A DNA stretch of 7,342 nucleotides from positions 1 through 7,342 of the forward strand of contig JAAUSP010000386.1 in NCBI GenBank assembly GCA_012032575.1. The letters are read 5' to 3'. The notes beneath the pieces were generated by a model. That model was not told the origin of the DNA. It worked only from the letters and a program-made list of their open reading frames with translations, and searched no databases. A program made the position numbers and the translations under genes. Source of the stretch: Anaerolineales bacterium (GTDB taxonomy: Bacteria; Chloroflexota; Anaerolineae; 4572-78; J111). Below are positions 1 to 5,500 of this stretch, one piece after another. Within the stretch, counting starts at the first letter, position 1, and the number at the start of each line of letters is the position of its first letter.

Positions 1-69
1 GTTCCTTATAAACTGAACTCCAACATGGGGCAAGTTTAACCCCGCTGTCTGGCGATTTTTAATCAAAGC

Positions 70-118
70 TGGAGGCCAAAGCTTGCTTTGGCTTTTCCAA
101 ACCAAGGTTTGGACTCCA
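70..118. repeat. Cloverleaf-like intergenic repeat beyond the last gene
   Basis: Two perfect hairpins lie side by side. GCCAAAGC/GCTTTGGC (75-82 and 85-92) and TCCAAACC/GGTTTGGA (96-103 and 106-113) each have 8-base arms and a 2-base centre. Both are enclosed by an outer 5-base stem, TGGAG (70-74) with CTCCA (114-118). The octamer ACTCCAAC that closes the element (113-120) also occurs at 17-24, which suggests a second, partial unit. No T-run follows on the minus strand, so it is not a standard intrinsic terminator, although the structure could stabilise or end the transcript 6 bases past the stop of SDR 1. Rest of the spacer (1-69) holds only a weak GGGG/CCCC hairpin at 27-43. Confidence 0.75.
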
Positions 119-125
119 ACTTAAA

Positions 126-899
126 TCAAACCCTTTGCGCCATCAGGGGCATAAACTGGCTCTGCCCGCCATCCACACAAACAACCTGGCCGGTCACGTG
201 GCCCGCCGCTTCAGAAGCAAAGTAGGCCACCAGGTGCGCGTGGTCCTTCGGGTCGGCCATGTGGCCGGCCGGAATGAGCGCGACCATCGCCGCCAAATCC
301 AGGCCGCGTTCCTGGGCCGATTTCTCCAGCATATCGGTCCAGGTCATGCCGGGGCAAAGGCAGTTAACCGTAATGCCGTAAGGGGCCATCTCAACGGCCA
401 GGCAGCGGCTAAAATGATTGACCGCCGCTTTGGCCGAGCAGTAGCCAATCTGGGCCGTGCGCACCACCACCCCGGCAATGGACGAGATGTTGACAATCCG
501 CCCTTGCCGCCGGGGCATCATCCGCCGGATGGCCGCCTGCGAGCACAGAAAAACACCCTTGGCATCCACGTTAAAGGTTTCGTCCCAGGCTTCCTCGCTC
601 ATCTCGGCGGTCGGGCCGGTGCGTAACAACCCGGCGTTATTCACCAACAGCCACAGCGGGCCAAGCTCATGCTCCACCCGCTCCACCATTGCTTCAACCT
701 CGGCCTTATGGCTGATGTTGGCAATAAAAGCGCTGGCCTGCAAACCCTCCCGACGCAACGCCTCAGCCTCCCGCTCAACCTGCTCTGAACGCGCATTCAG
801 GGCCACCATCATCCCTTGACTAGCCAGCACCCGTGCCATTTCCAGCCCGATTCCCCGGCTGGCCCCGGTGATTAAAGCGACTTTTCCTGCTAGACCCAT
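126..899 (-). CDS. SDR-family NAD(P)-dependent oxidoreductase (SDR 1)
   Basis: Classical short-chain dehydrogenase of 257 residues, the normal family length, probably a cytoplasmic oxidoreductase acting on a hydroxyl or keto group of a sugar-acid intermediate. Visible motifs: cofactor loop TGASRGIG at residues 11-18, NNAG at 87-90, and active-site residues Asn110, Ser140, Tyr153 and Lys157 (S-x12-Y-x3-K). PG follows at 183-184 and the usual C-terminal VDGG at 242-245. Arg15 and Arg37 after the second strand favour NADP(H); that is a family rule, not proof. The open frame reaches 1067, but the first 56 codons would translate the intergenic repeat and overlap the preceding gene. The ATG at 899 starts directly before the Rossmann strand and has a GAGGG-type ribosome site 7 bases upstream. 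Last gene of the run. Substrate cannot be read; resemblance is to gluconate 5-dehydrogenase and 3-oxoacyl-ACP reductase types. Confidence 0.93.
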   Translation of the reverse strand: MGLAGKVALITGASRGIGLEMARVLASQGMMVALNARSEQVEREAEALRREGLQASAFIANISHKAEVEAMVERVEHELGPLWLLVNNAGLLRTGPTAEMSEEAWDETFNVDAKGVFLCSQAAIRRMMPRRQGRIVNISSIAGVVVRTAQIGYCSAKAAVNHFSRCLAVEMAPYGITVNCLCPGMTWTDMLEKSAQERGLDLAAMVALIPAGHMADPKDHAHLVAYFASEAAGHVTGQVVCVDGGQSQFMPLMAQRV

Positions 900-906
900 T
901 GTTTTG

Positions 907-911
907 CCCTC
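907..911 (-). promoter_or_regulatory. Ribosome binding site fixing the SDR 1 start
   Basis: GAGGG on the minus strand 7 bases before the ATG at 899. It supports this start over the ATG at 1067, which would add repeat-encoded residues and overlap SDR 2. Confidence 0.65.
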
Positions 912-928
912 TTCAAAAATAATTATCA

Positions 929-1004
929 TGTCACTGCGAGCCGCAGGCGAAGCAGTCTCCACTTCGGGAGGGGGATTGCTTCGGCCTACGGCCTCGCAAT
1001 GACA
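929..1004. repeat. Intergenic palindromic repeat, copy 1
   Basis: An imperfect inverted repeat fills most of the gap between the two SDR genes. The left arm starts TGTCACTGCGAGCCGCAGGC and the right arm ends GGCCTCGCAATGACA; the arms pair with a few mismatches and single-base offsets around a centre near 961-969. The same element recurs at 2898-2976. It ends 1 base before the stop codon of SDR 2 and lies about 18 bases upstream of the ribosome site of SDR 1. The CATTGCGAG...GAAGCAATC core resembles a widespread intergenic repeat family I recall from several bacterial phyla; it carries no gene. Confidence 0.85.
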
Positions 1005-1005
1005 T

Positions 1006-1827
1006 TCACTCCGCCTCAGCCAATGCCTCGTCCCGCAGCCACGATCCGCCGGCCAGCACCCCGCCATCCACCACGATATTCTGACCGGTTATATAAGATG
1101 ACGCCTCGGACGCCAGCAGTAAAACTGCGCCCACCAGCTCTTCCGGTTCTCCGGGCCGCCGGAAAGGAATCCGCGCCCGAAACCAGCGGGCTTTTTGCTT
1201 GTCCTCCCACAGCGGCTTGGATAGTGGTGTCCGCATAAAGCCGGGAGTGACACAGTTCACCTGGATGTTGTCGGCAGCCCACTCCACGGCCATGACTTTG
1301 GTCAATTGGGCCATGCCACCTTTGGTTACGCCGTAGACGGACACCGTATCCAGGCCATAGAAAATATTGATCGAACCAATATGGATAATCTTGCCGCCAC
1401 CCTGAGCGACCATAAAAGGATGCGCGGCCTGGCTGAGAAAGTAAACACTGCGCAGATTGACCGCCATAATGGTGTCAAAATCGTCCTCGGTCACTTCGAC
1501 GATGGGCTTGCGCCGGTTGGTCGCCGCGCAGTTAACCAAGATGTCCAACCGGCCCAGGGCTTCGTGCGCCTCGGCTACCAATTTGCGACACTCAGCCACC
1601 TCGGCCAGATCGGCCAGCAGCGGCACGGCCCGCCCTCCGGCTGCTTCGATCATGGCGCAGGTTTCCTTGACCCGTACCAGATCGCGGCCATGCACTCCTA
1701 CCGCCGCACCCGCCTCGGCCAGCGTCGTCGCCAAAACCTGCCCGATCCCGCCCGAAGCGCCGGTCAGCAGAACCGCTTTGCCCTTCAGCGAAAAAAGACG
1801 TTCTAATATAGGAGATGGGTTGGTCAT
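1006..1827 (-). CDS. SDR-family oxidoreductase, gluconate 5-dehydrogenase/KduD-like (SDR 2)
   Basis: Classical short-chain dehydrogenase of 273 residues with a complete active site: TGASGGIG at 22-29, Asn124, Ser152, Tyr165 and Lys169, PG at 195-196 and VDGG at 253-256. The common NNAG motif reads NCAA (99-102), a tolerated variant. The HGRD segment ending the second strand (Arg48) hints at NADP(H). Overall look (TPGFMRTPL, ITGQNIVVDGG, about 14 residues before the first strand) is that of sugar-acid dehydrogenases such as gluconate 5-dehydrogenase or 2-deoxy-D-gluconate 3-dehydrogenase, so a keto/hydroxy sugar-acid substrate is plausible. Start at 1827 is the furthest sensible ATG; the ribosome site is weak (GAGA about 8 bases upstream). 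It lies 106 bases before SDR 1 and 72 bases after the hydroxyacid dehydrogenase. It is clearly divergent from SDR 1, so the two probably do different steps rather than being a recent duplicate. Confidence 0.93.
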   Translation of the reverse strand: MTNPSPILERLFSLKGKAVLLTGASGGIGQVLATTLAEAGAAVGVHGRDLVRVKETCAMIEAAGGRAVPLLADLAEVAECRKLVAEAHEALGRLDILVNCAATNRRKPIVEVTEDDFDTIMAVNLRSVYFLSQAAHPFMVAQGGGKIIHIGSINIFYGLDTVSVYGVTKGGMAQLTKVMAVEWAADNIQVNCVTPGFMRTPLSKPLWEDKQKARWFRARIPFRRPGEPEELVGAVLLLASEASSYITGQNIVVDGGVLAGGSWLRDEALAEAE

Positions 1828-1849
1828 AAAAGGTTTCTCTTTCTCGGTG

Positions 1850-1901
1850 GGAGATTAATAACGAATCTCCAATCTCTAATCTCCAATCTCCCTCCAATCT
1901 C
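1850..1901. repeat. AATCTCC heptamer repeat with an inverted copy
   Basis: Tandem 7-base units: AATCTCC (1864-1870), AATCTCT (1871-1877), AATCTCC (1878-1884), AATCTCC (1885-1891), then CTCC and a last AATCTC (1896-1901) that runs into the stop codon of the hydroxyacid dehydrogenase. One inverted unit, GGAGATT, lies at 1850-1856, so a 7-base stem with a 7-base loop can form with the first direct unit. It occupies most of the 72-base gap before SDR 2. Confidence 0.85.
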
Positions 1902-2868
1902 ACCCCACCTGATGCAGCGGCGCTTCGCCGCGCAGGGCGCGCAGGCAGTTTTCAATAACCAACTCGCCCATGCGCCGCTGCCCGTCGAGGGTGCGCCCGC
2001 CCAGGTGCGGGGTCAAGACCACATTATCAAGTTCCAGCAGTGGGCTGCCCAGCGGCGGCTCCTTGACAAAAGCATCAATCCCGGCTCCGGCCAGCCGGCC
2101 TTCGCGCAGAGCGTCGGCCAGGGCGGCTTCATCCACCAGTTGGCCTCGTGCCGTATTAATTAAGAAGGCCGTTGGCTTCATCAGATCCAGTTGAGCCGGG
2201 CCAATGACCGGACCTTCCGTCGCCTCGGCGGGGGCGTGCAGCGATACAATATCTGACCTTTGCAGCAGTTCCGGCAGCGAGACAAAGACGACATTATGAG
2301 CCGCCGCGAAAACCTCATCCGGGTAGGGGTCGTAGGCGATAACCTGCATGCCAAACCCTTTGGCCCGCTCGCACACCGCCTTGCCAATCCGTCCCAATCC
2401 GACAATGCCCAGGGTCTTGTCGCGCAGTTCGACCCCAAAGAGGGGTTTCCACGAACCTGCTTTGGTGCTCAGATGAGCCGGCACAATTTTTCGGGCCAGG
2501 GCCAATAACAGGGCCAGGGCCAAATCGGCCACCGAATCGTGGATGAAGCCGGGGGTGTAACTGACCGAAATCCCTCGTGCGCGCGCCGCCGCCAGGTCAA
2601 TCGTTTCCAGCCCGACGCCATGTTTGGCAATTGTTCTCAAGCGCGGCGCGGCGTTGATAACCTCAGCCGTCAGTTCATCCGTGCCGGTGACGATAGCATC
2701 CATCTCCGGCAAAACTTCCAGCAGTTCGGCGGCGTGGTAGGCTCGCCCCACGCCGTTAGGCACCACCTCGCACCCGCCCGCTGCAAGCTGGGTTAAGTGC
2801 TCTGGAAAAGCCTGTCCAAAAGAACGTGAACCAATCAAAACCCGCCAGCGGGGTTTGGAATCCGGCAT
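1900..2868 (-). CDS. D-isomer-specific 2-hydroxyacid dehydrogenase (phosphoglycerate dehydrogenase-like)
   Basis: NAD-dependent D-2-hydroxyacid dehydrogenase of 322 residues, the length of the short family members without ACT or other regulatory domains. The substrate-binding half comes first (about 1-105), then the nucleotide-binding domain with GLGRIG at 157-162 and Asp180 at the end of the second strand, which favours NAD over NADP. The catalytic set is complete: Arg241 in TARG, Glu270 in AFVKEPP and His288 in TPHLGG. It would interconvert a 2-keto acid and a D-2-hydroxy acid. Among sugar-catabolic neighbours, reduction of a keto acid such as hydroxypyruvate, or oxidation of an aldonate-type acid, is more likely than serine biosynthesis, but the substrate is not visible. 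The frame is open to an ATG at 2931, but that extension is repeat DNA; ATG 2868 has GGGAG 9 bases upstream and begins just before the first strand. The stop codon lies inside the last AATCTC unit of the downstream heptamer repeat. Confidence 0.92.
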   Translation of the reverse strand: MPDSKPRWRVLIGSRSFGQAFPEHLTQLAAGGCEVVPNGVGRAYHAAELLEVLPEMDAIVTGTDELTAEVINAAPRLRTIAKHGVGLETIDLAAARARGISVSYTPGFIHDSVADLALALLLALARKIVPAHLSTKAGSWKPLFGVELRDKTLGIVGLGRIGKAVCERAKGFGMQVIAYDPYPDEVFAAAHNVVFVSLPELLQRSDIVSLHAPAEATEGPVIGPAQLDLMKPTAFLINTARGQLVDEAALADALREGRLAGAGIDAFVKEPPLGSPLLELDNVVLTPHLGGRTLDGQRRMGELVIENCLRALRGEAPLHQVG

Positions 2869-2877
2869 AATAATAAT

Positions 2878-2882
2878 CTCCC
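2878..2882 (-). promoter_or_regulatory. Ribosome binding site fixing the hydroxyacid dehydrogenase start
   Basis: GGGAG on the minus strand 9 bases before the ATG at 2868. It supports this start over the ATG at 2931 in the repeat. The site sits in a GGAGATT heptamer (2875-2881) identical to the unit repeated at 1864-1891. Confidence 0.7.
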
Positions 2883-2897
2883 AGAAAATAAACGTCA

Positions 2898-2976
2898 TGT
2901 CACTGTGAGCCGCAGGCGAAGCAGTCTCCATCCTCGGATATGGAGATTGCTTCGGCCTTACGGCCTCGCAATGACA
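2898..2976. repeat. Intergenic palindromic repeat, copy 2
   Basis: Second copy of the element at 929-1004, in the same orientation. The left arm from 2898 (TGTCACTGTGAGCCGCAGGC) differs from copy 1 by one base over those 20, the right arm ends GCCTCGCAATGACA, and the central loop (about 2929-2941) differs. It sits between the hydroxyacid dehydrogenase start and the epimerase stop, 3 bases from that stop, mirroring the placement of copy 1. An ATG inside it (2931) creates a false upstream start for the dehydrogenase. Confidence 0.85.
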
Positions 2977-2979
2977 TTT

Positions 2980-3657
2980 TTAAATCTCTCCAACCGCCAA
3001 AGCGCGCATCTCGGCCACTTCGCGAGCCATGTCGGGCACTTTATAAATGCCCGCGCCCATGGCCAGCGTCGTCGTGCCGGCGGCGATCAAATCGGGAACG
3101 TGCTCGCGTTTTACACCACCGGCCACCTGAATATCCACCGCTGCTCCGGCGGCCTCAATCATATCCCGCACCCGGCGCACGCGCGGCAGCACCAGCGGGT
3201 CGAACGACGCGCCCCGTGTGCCTTCACCCGTCACCCGCGACAACAGCAGCACGGCGTCAATCCGGCTGATGACCGGCTCCAGCACCGTCACCGGCGTCCC
3301 CAGCGTGACCGCCAGACCAACCTTGACCTGGCGCTCACGGATGTTGAAAATGGCCTCATACAGCATGGCTACACTCTCAACGTGGAAGATAATCAGGTCA
3401 ACCCCGGCATCGGCCAGGTGGGGCACAAAGCGCAGCGGGTCAATCGCGCCCAGGTGGACTTCAAAAGGCAGCCGGGTCAGCGGGCGCAACGCGGCAATTG
3501 TCCGCGGCGGAAAACCCAGGTCTGACACGAAATGGCCGTCGAACACATCCAGGTGGAGGAAATCCAGGCCGGCGGCTTCCAGCCGCGCTACTTCGTCGGC
3601 CAGCCGCCCGTGATCGCCGTTAAACAGGGCCGCGCCCAGCCTGATTTGTCCATCCAT
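2980..3657 (-). CDS. Ribulose-phosphate 3-epimerase-like TIM-barrel protein, atypical active site
   Basis: Protein of 225 residues with the fold signature of ribulose-phosphate 3-epimerase. HLDVFDGHFV (35-44) matches the family HIDVMDGHFV, VHL at 67-69 gives the next metal histidine (His68), and the FHVES strand contains His92. His35, Asp37 and His68 are three of the four usual metal ligands. The fourth, the Asp of DGG, which is also a catalytic base, is replaced: the segment reads VAGGV, with Ala179 before GG. The NPGFGGQ phosphate loop is replaced by a longer segment (RVTGEGTRGASF, 141-152), and the N-terminal PSILSAD-type motif reads AALFNGD. The C-terminal MGAGIYK resembles the family phosphate grip. 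It is therefore a phosphosugar TIM barrel but perhaps not a canonical pentose 5-phosphate epimerase. ATG 3657 lies one base after the cyclase stop with GGAGG 6 bases upstream, which indicates translational coupling; the open frame to 3711 is an artefact inside that gene. Confidence 0.85.
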   Translation of the reverse strand: MDGQIRLGAALFNGDHGRLADEVARLEAAGLDFLHLDVFDGHFVSDLGFPPRTIAALRPLTRLPFEVHLGAIDPLRFVPHLADAGVDLIIFHVESVAMLYEAIFNIRERQVKVGLAVTLGTPVTVLEPVISRIDAVLLLSRVTGEGTRGASFDPLVLPRVRRVRDMIEAAGAAVDIQVAGGVKREHVPDLIAAGTTTLAMGAGIYKVPDMAREVAEMRALAVGEI

Positions 3658-3658
3658 C

Positions 3659-4321
3659 TCAAGCCTCCGGCTCGATGGCGATGGCCCGCACCGGGCAGGC
3701 GTCGAGGCCAATCACCGGCCAGGGCAGGGCAATCAAAAAGACGCGCTGCTGGCGCAGTTCAACCAGGTTGTTGAGACATTCAAGCACCGGAATGCCGGCG
3801 TTGTTCAGCAGGCGATGGTCGGGATGGTGGCTGACGCCGCGCACCTCAAACCCGGAGCTGTCGGTGCCCAGGCAGTTGATTTTTCGATCTTCGACCAGCC
3901 AGCGCACCGCTTCTTCGGTGATGTAGGGCCGGTCGTGTGATTGCGGGGTACGGTATTGGGTGTGCCGCCCGGTCATGGTCAAAACCCGGTCGCCCACCTG
4001 AATGTCTCCAGCCGCCTGTATCTCGGCCAGCGAAATCGCTTCGTTGATGCCCTTGTGCCGAAAATCGAGGACAATGGCCGGCCCCATCAACTTTTCGATA
4101 GGCAGGCTGGCGGTATCGCCCCCGTCGGTCAAAAAGTGCAGCGGTGCCTCCACGTGGGTGCCCACGTGCGACCACATGTAGACCAGGCTCATAATGTCGC
4201 CCTCCGGCCCCTGGCGTTTGCCGCGCTGGGCCACTTCCAGGGTGTACTGCTCTTTGAAGGGCTGCAGCACGTGGGTTAAATCTACAATGCGCCCTTTGGG
4301 AATGTTGACGGTGTTTTCCAT
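3659..4321 (-). CDS. Cyclase family protein (kynurenine formamidase/PF04199-like metal hydrolase)
   Basis: Protein of 220 residues with the signature of the cyclase/kynurenine formamidase family. It opens with VDLTHVLQP (13-21) and has HVGTHVEAPLHF at 52-63, giving metal ligands His52, His56 and Glu58 (usually Asp) plus His62. The second half has GTDSSGFE (152-159) and, 12 residues apart, His169 and Glu181 (in PVLECL), matching the spacing of the second metal site in KynB. Family members hydrolyse amides, cyclic amides or lactone-like bonds with Zn or Mn in the cytoplasm. No tryptophan-catabolic genes are near, so N-formylkynurenine is unlikely; opening of a ring or dehydration/hydrolysis of a sugar-derived acid is a guess. 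Start ATG 4321 has AAAGGAG 10 bases upstream. The stop is one base before the next gene, so the pair is probably co-translated. Confidence 0.88.
   Translation of the reverse strand: MENTVNIPKGRIVDLTHVLQPFKEQYTLEVAQRGKRQGPEGDIMSLVYMWSHVGTHVEAPLHFLTDGGDTASLPIEKLMGPAIVLDFRHKGINEAISLAEIQAAGDIQVGDRVLTMTGRHTQYRTPQSHDRPYITEEAVRWLVEDRKINCLGTDSSGFEVRGVSHHPDHRLLNNAGIPVLECLNNLVELRQQRVFLIALPWPVIGLDACPVRAIAIEPEA
3664..3668 (-). promoter_or_regulatory. Ribosome binding site fixing the epimerase start
   Basis: GGAGG on the minus strand 6 bases before the ATG at 3657, within the final codons of the cyclase gene. It decides for ATG 3657 over the upstream in-frame ATG at 3711. Confidence 0.85.
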
Positions 4322-4331
4322 AAAATATTTA

Positions 4332-4338
4332 CTCCTTT
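4332..4338 (-). promoter_or_regulatory. Ribosome binding site of the cyclase family gene
   Basis: AAAGGAG on the minus strand, 10 bases before the ATG at 4321. The gene has its own good initiation site after the 132-base gap. I see no convincing -10/-35 pair in that gap. Confidence 0.75.
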
Positions 4339-4380
4339 AAAGTGAAGGCGTTTTTCTGAAAATCAATATCGCTATTCTGA

Positions 4381-4424
4381 TTGCGTCTTGCGTCTTACGT
4401 CAGTTCTTTCTACGCAAGACGCAA
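4381..4424. repeat. TTGCGTC heptamer repeat forming a perfect 13-base inverted repeat
   Basis: Three tandem 7-base units, TTGCGTC, TTGCGTC and TTACGTC (4381-4401), face two reversed units, TACGCAA and GACGCAA (4411-4424). The arms TTGCGTCTTGCGT (4381-4393) and ACGCAAGACGCAA (4412-4424) are perfectly complementary over 13 bases with an 18-base loop. There is no U-tract on the transcribed strand after the stem, so an intrinsic terminator is unlikely. It lies in the 132-base gap between the kinase and cyclase genes. Confidence 0.85.
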
Positions 4425-4445
4425 CACGTTTTGACTGAAATCTTG

Positions 4446-4468
4446 TAACTCCCTTAACTCCTAACTTC
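4446..4468. repeat. TAACTCC heptamer repeat across the kinase stop codon
   Basis: Units TAACTCC (4446-4452), TAACTCC (4455-4461) and TAACTTC (4462-4468), with two extra bases between the first and second. The last two units are coding, giving the final residues of the kinase (EVRS) and its TAA stop. Short and partly degenerate, so the call as a repeat is moderate. Confidence 0.55.
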
Positions 4469-5500
4469 ACTTTCCCACTTTTCCAGCGGCTCAATACGCA
4501 CGCCCTGAGTGCCGGTGGTGGTGATCAGGCTGCATCCCCCGGCGGCGTCAATGGCGGCTGCAACCGCCGCTTGTCGCTCCGGCTCGGCCAGGGCGATGAT
4601 GATGCCGCCGCCGCCGGCCCCGGAGATTTTAGCGCCCAAGGCTCCCGCGCCAATGGCCGCTTCGATAAGCTGCTCGTTTTCAGGGGCAGCGGTGCCGATT
4701 TTCTCCTGGATAAGCTGGTGCAAATTAAACAAATGGCCCAGCGTCGGCAGGTCATTGTTTTCCAGGGCGCTGACAATTTGCCGCACCAGGTAGCCCATAT
4801 CCCGGAAAAGGTGCAATTTGGCCGGGTGGCTTTCCAGCCACTTGCGCACCCGCGTGTTCAACGCTGCCGTGCTGCGGTCTCGCACAAAGGTGTTGCCAAT
4901 CACCAGTGGCAGTGAGGTAGTGATAGGCAGAAGCTCCGCGCCCTCGGCGACGGTGAAACGGATCAACCCGCCCCGGACGATGGCGCTGCTGTCCAGGCTG
5001 GAGGCGACGCCGCCGTGGGCGATGGTGTCGCCCTGCCAGGACACAAAGATGATCTCGTCGGCGGCGGGTGGGTGGCCGGCCATCTGGAGAGCAGCCAGCG
5101 CCATCGAGGTTGAAGCCGCTGCCCCCGAACCGAGGCCGGAACTGACCGGTACCGACGAGCGCCATTCGATGTTCAGCCCCGGCCCGCCGGCCCGTTCGAC
5201 CACGTGGGCCAAAACGTAGCGGGTGGGGGCAAAAAAATCCCTGGCCCGTTCGCGAATCTCATCCAGAGCTTGAGCCTGACGCAAGGCATCAACCTCGGCC
5301 TTGAAAGCCAGCAAGCGTTCCCTGGAACAATCCTCGTAACGCTGGCCGGAACGAAAGCTATAGTCCTGGTCAGGACGTTCGCTGACACAGCAGTAGGTGC
5401 GCAGGTCAACCGCCGTCGCCAGGGCGGGCTGCTGCCGATTGACGCCGTGATCGCCGCAGAGAATAATTTTGGCCGGTGAGGAAGTGACGATGGTGGTCAT
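4454..5500 (-). CDS. GHMP-family kinase, mevalonate kinase-like
   Basis: Small-molecule kinase of 348 residues with all three GHMP motifs. Motif 1 is SPAKIILCGDHGV (8-20, Lys11). Motif 2, the ATP phosphate loop, is PVSSGLGSGAA (118-128). Motif 3 is KISGAGGGG (291-299). Asp170 is the likely catalytic base. The closest recognisable type is mevalonate kinase, but several positions deviate. The GEH of motif 1 is GDH (Asp17), the Mg-binding Glu of the QGE segment is Asp158, GLGSSAA is GLGSGAA, and HGxPSGxD is HGGVASSLD with one extra residue. No other mevalonate-pathway gene is in the window, so phosphorylation of a sugar or sugar acid is at least as likely. The ATG overlaps the upstream stop (ATGA, 5500-5497) and follows a very strong GGAGGAGG, meaning coupled translation with the lactonase-like gene. 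The stop codon lies inside a small TAACTCC-type repeat. Confidence 0.88.
   Translation of the reverse strand: MTTIVTSSPAKIILCGDHGVNRQQPALATAVDLRTYCCVSERPDQDYSFRSGQRYEDCSRERLLAFKAEVDALRQAQALDEIRERARDFFAPTRYVLAHVVERAGGPGLNIEWRSSVPVSSGLGSGAAASTSMALAALQMAGHPPAADEIIFVSWQGDTIAHGGVASSLDSSAIVRGGLIRFTVAEGAELLPITTSLPLVIGNTFVRDRSTAALNTRVRKWLESHPAKLHLFRDMGYLVRQIVSALENNDLPTLGHLFNLHQLIQEKIGTAAPENEQLIEAAIGAGALGAKISGAGGGGIIIALAEPERQAAVAAAIDAAGGCSLITTTGTQGVRIEPLEKWESEVRS

Noticed and set aside
135..626. Plus-strand open frames opposite SDR 1 (135-626 and 457-819)
   Set aside because: They lie antisense to a gene with a complete SDR active site, have no recognisable motif and show the Arg/Pro/His-rich composition expected of GC-rich antisense frames.
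126..1827. The two SDR genes as a recent tandem duplication
   Set aside because: They share only the family motifs; their length, N-terminus, NNAG variant and C-terminus differ, so divergence is old or they were acquired separately.
1864..1901. CRISPR array made of short repeats
   Set aside because: Units are 7 bases and directly adjacent, without spacers of 30 or so bases; no cas gene is present.
4381..4424. Intrinsic terminator between kinase and cyclase genes
   Set aside because: The stem is perfect but no U-rich tract follows it on the minus strand and the loop is 18 bases long.
4322..4453. Internal promoter in front of the cyclase gene
   Set aside because: The A/T-rich stretch has loose -10-like hexamers but no matching -35 at proper spacing that I can defend.
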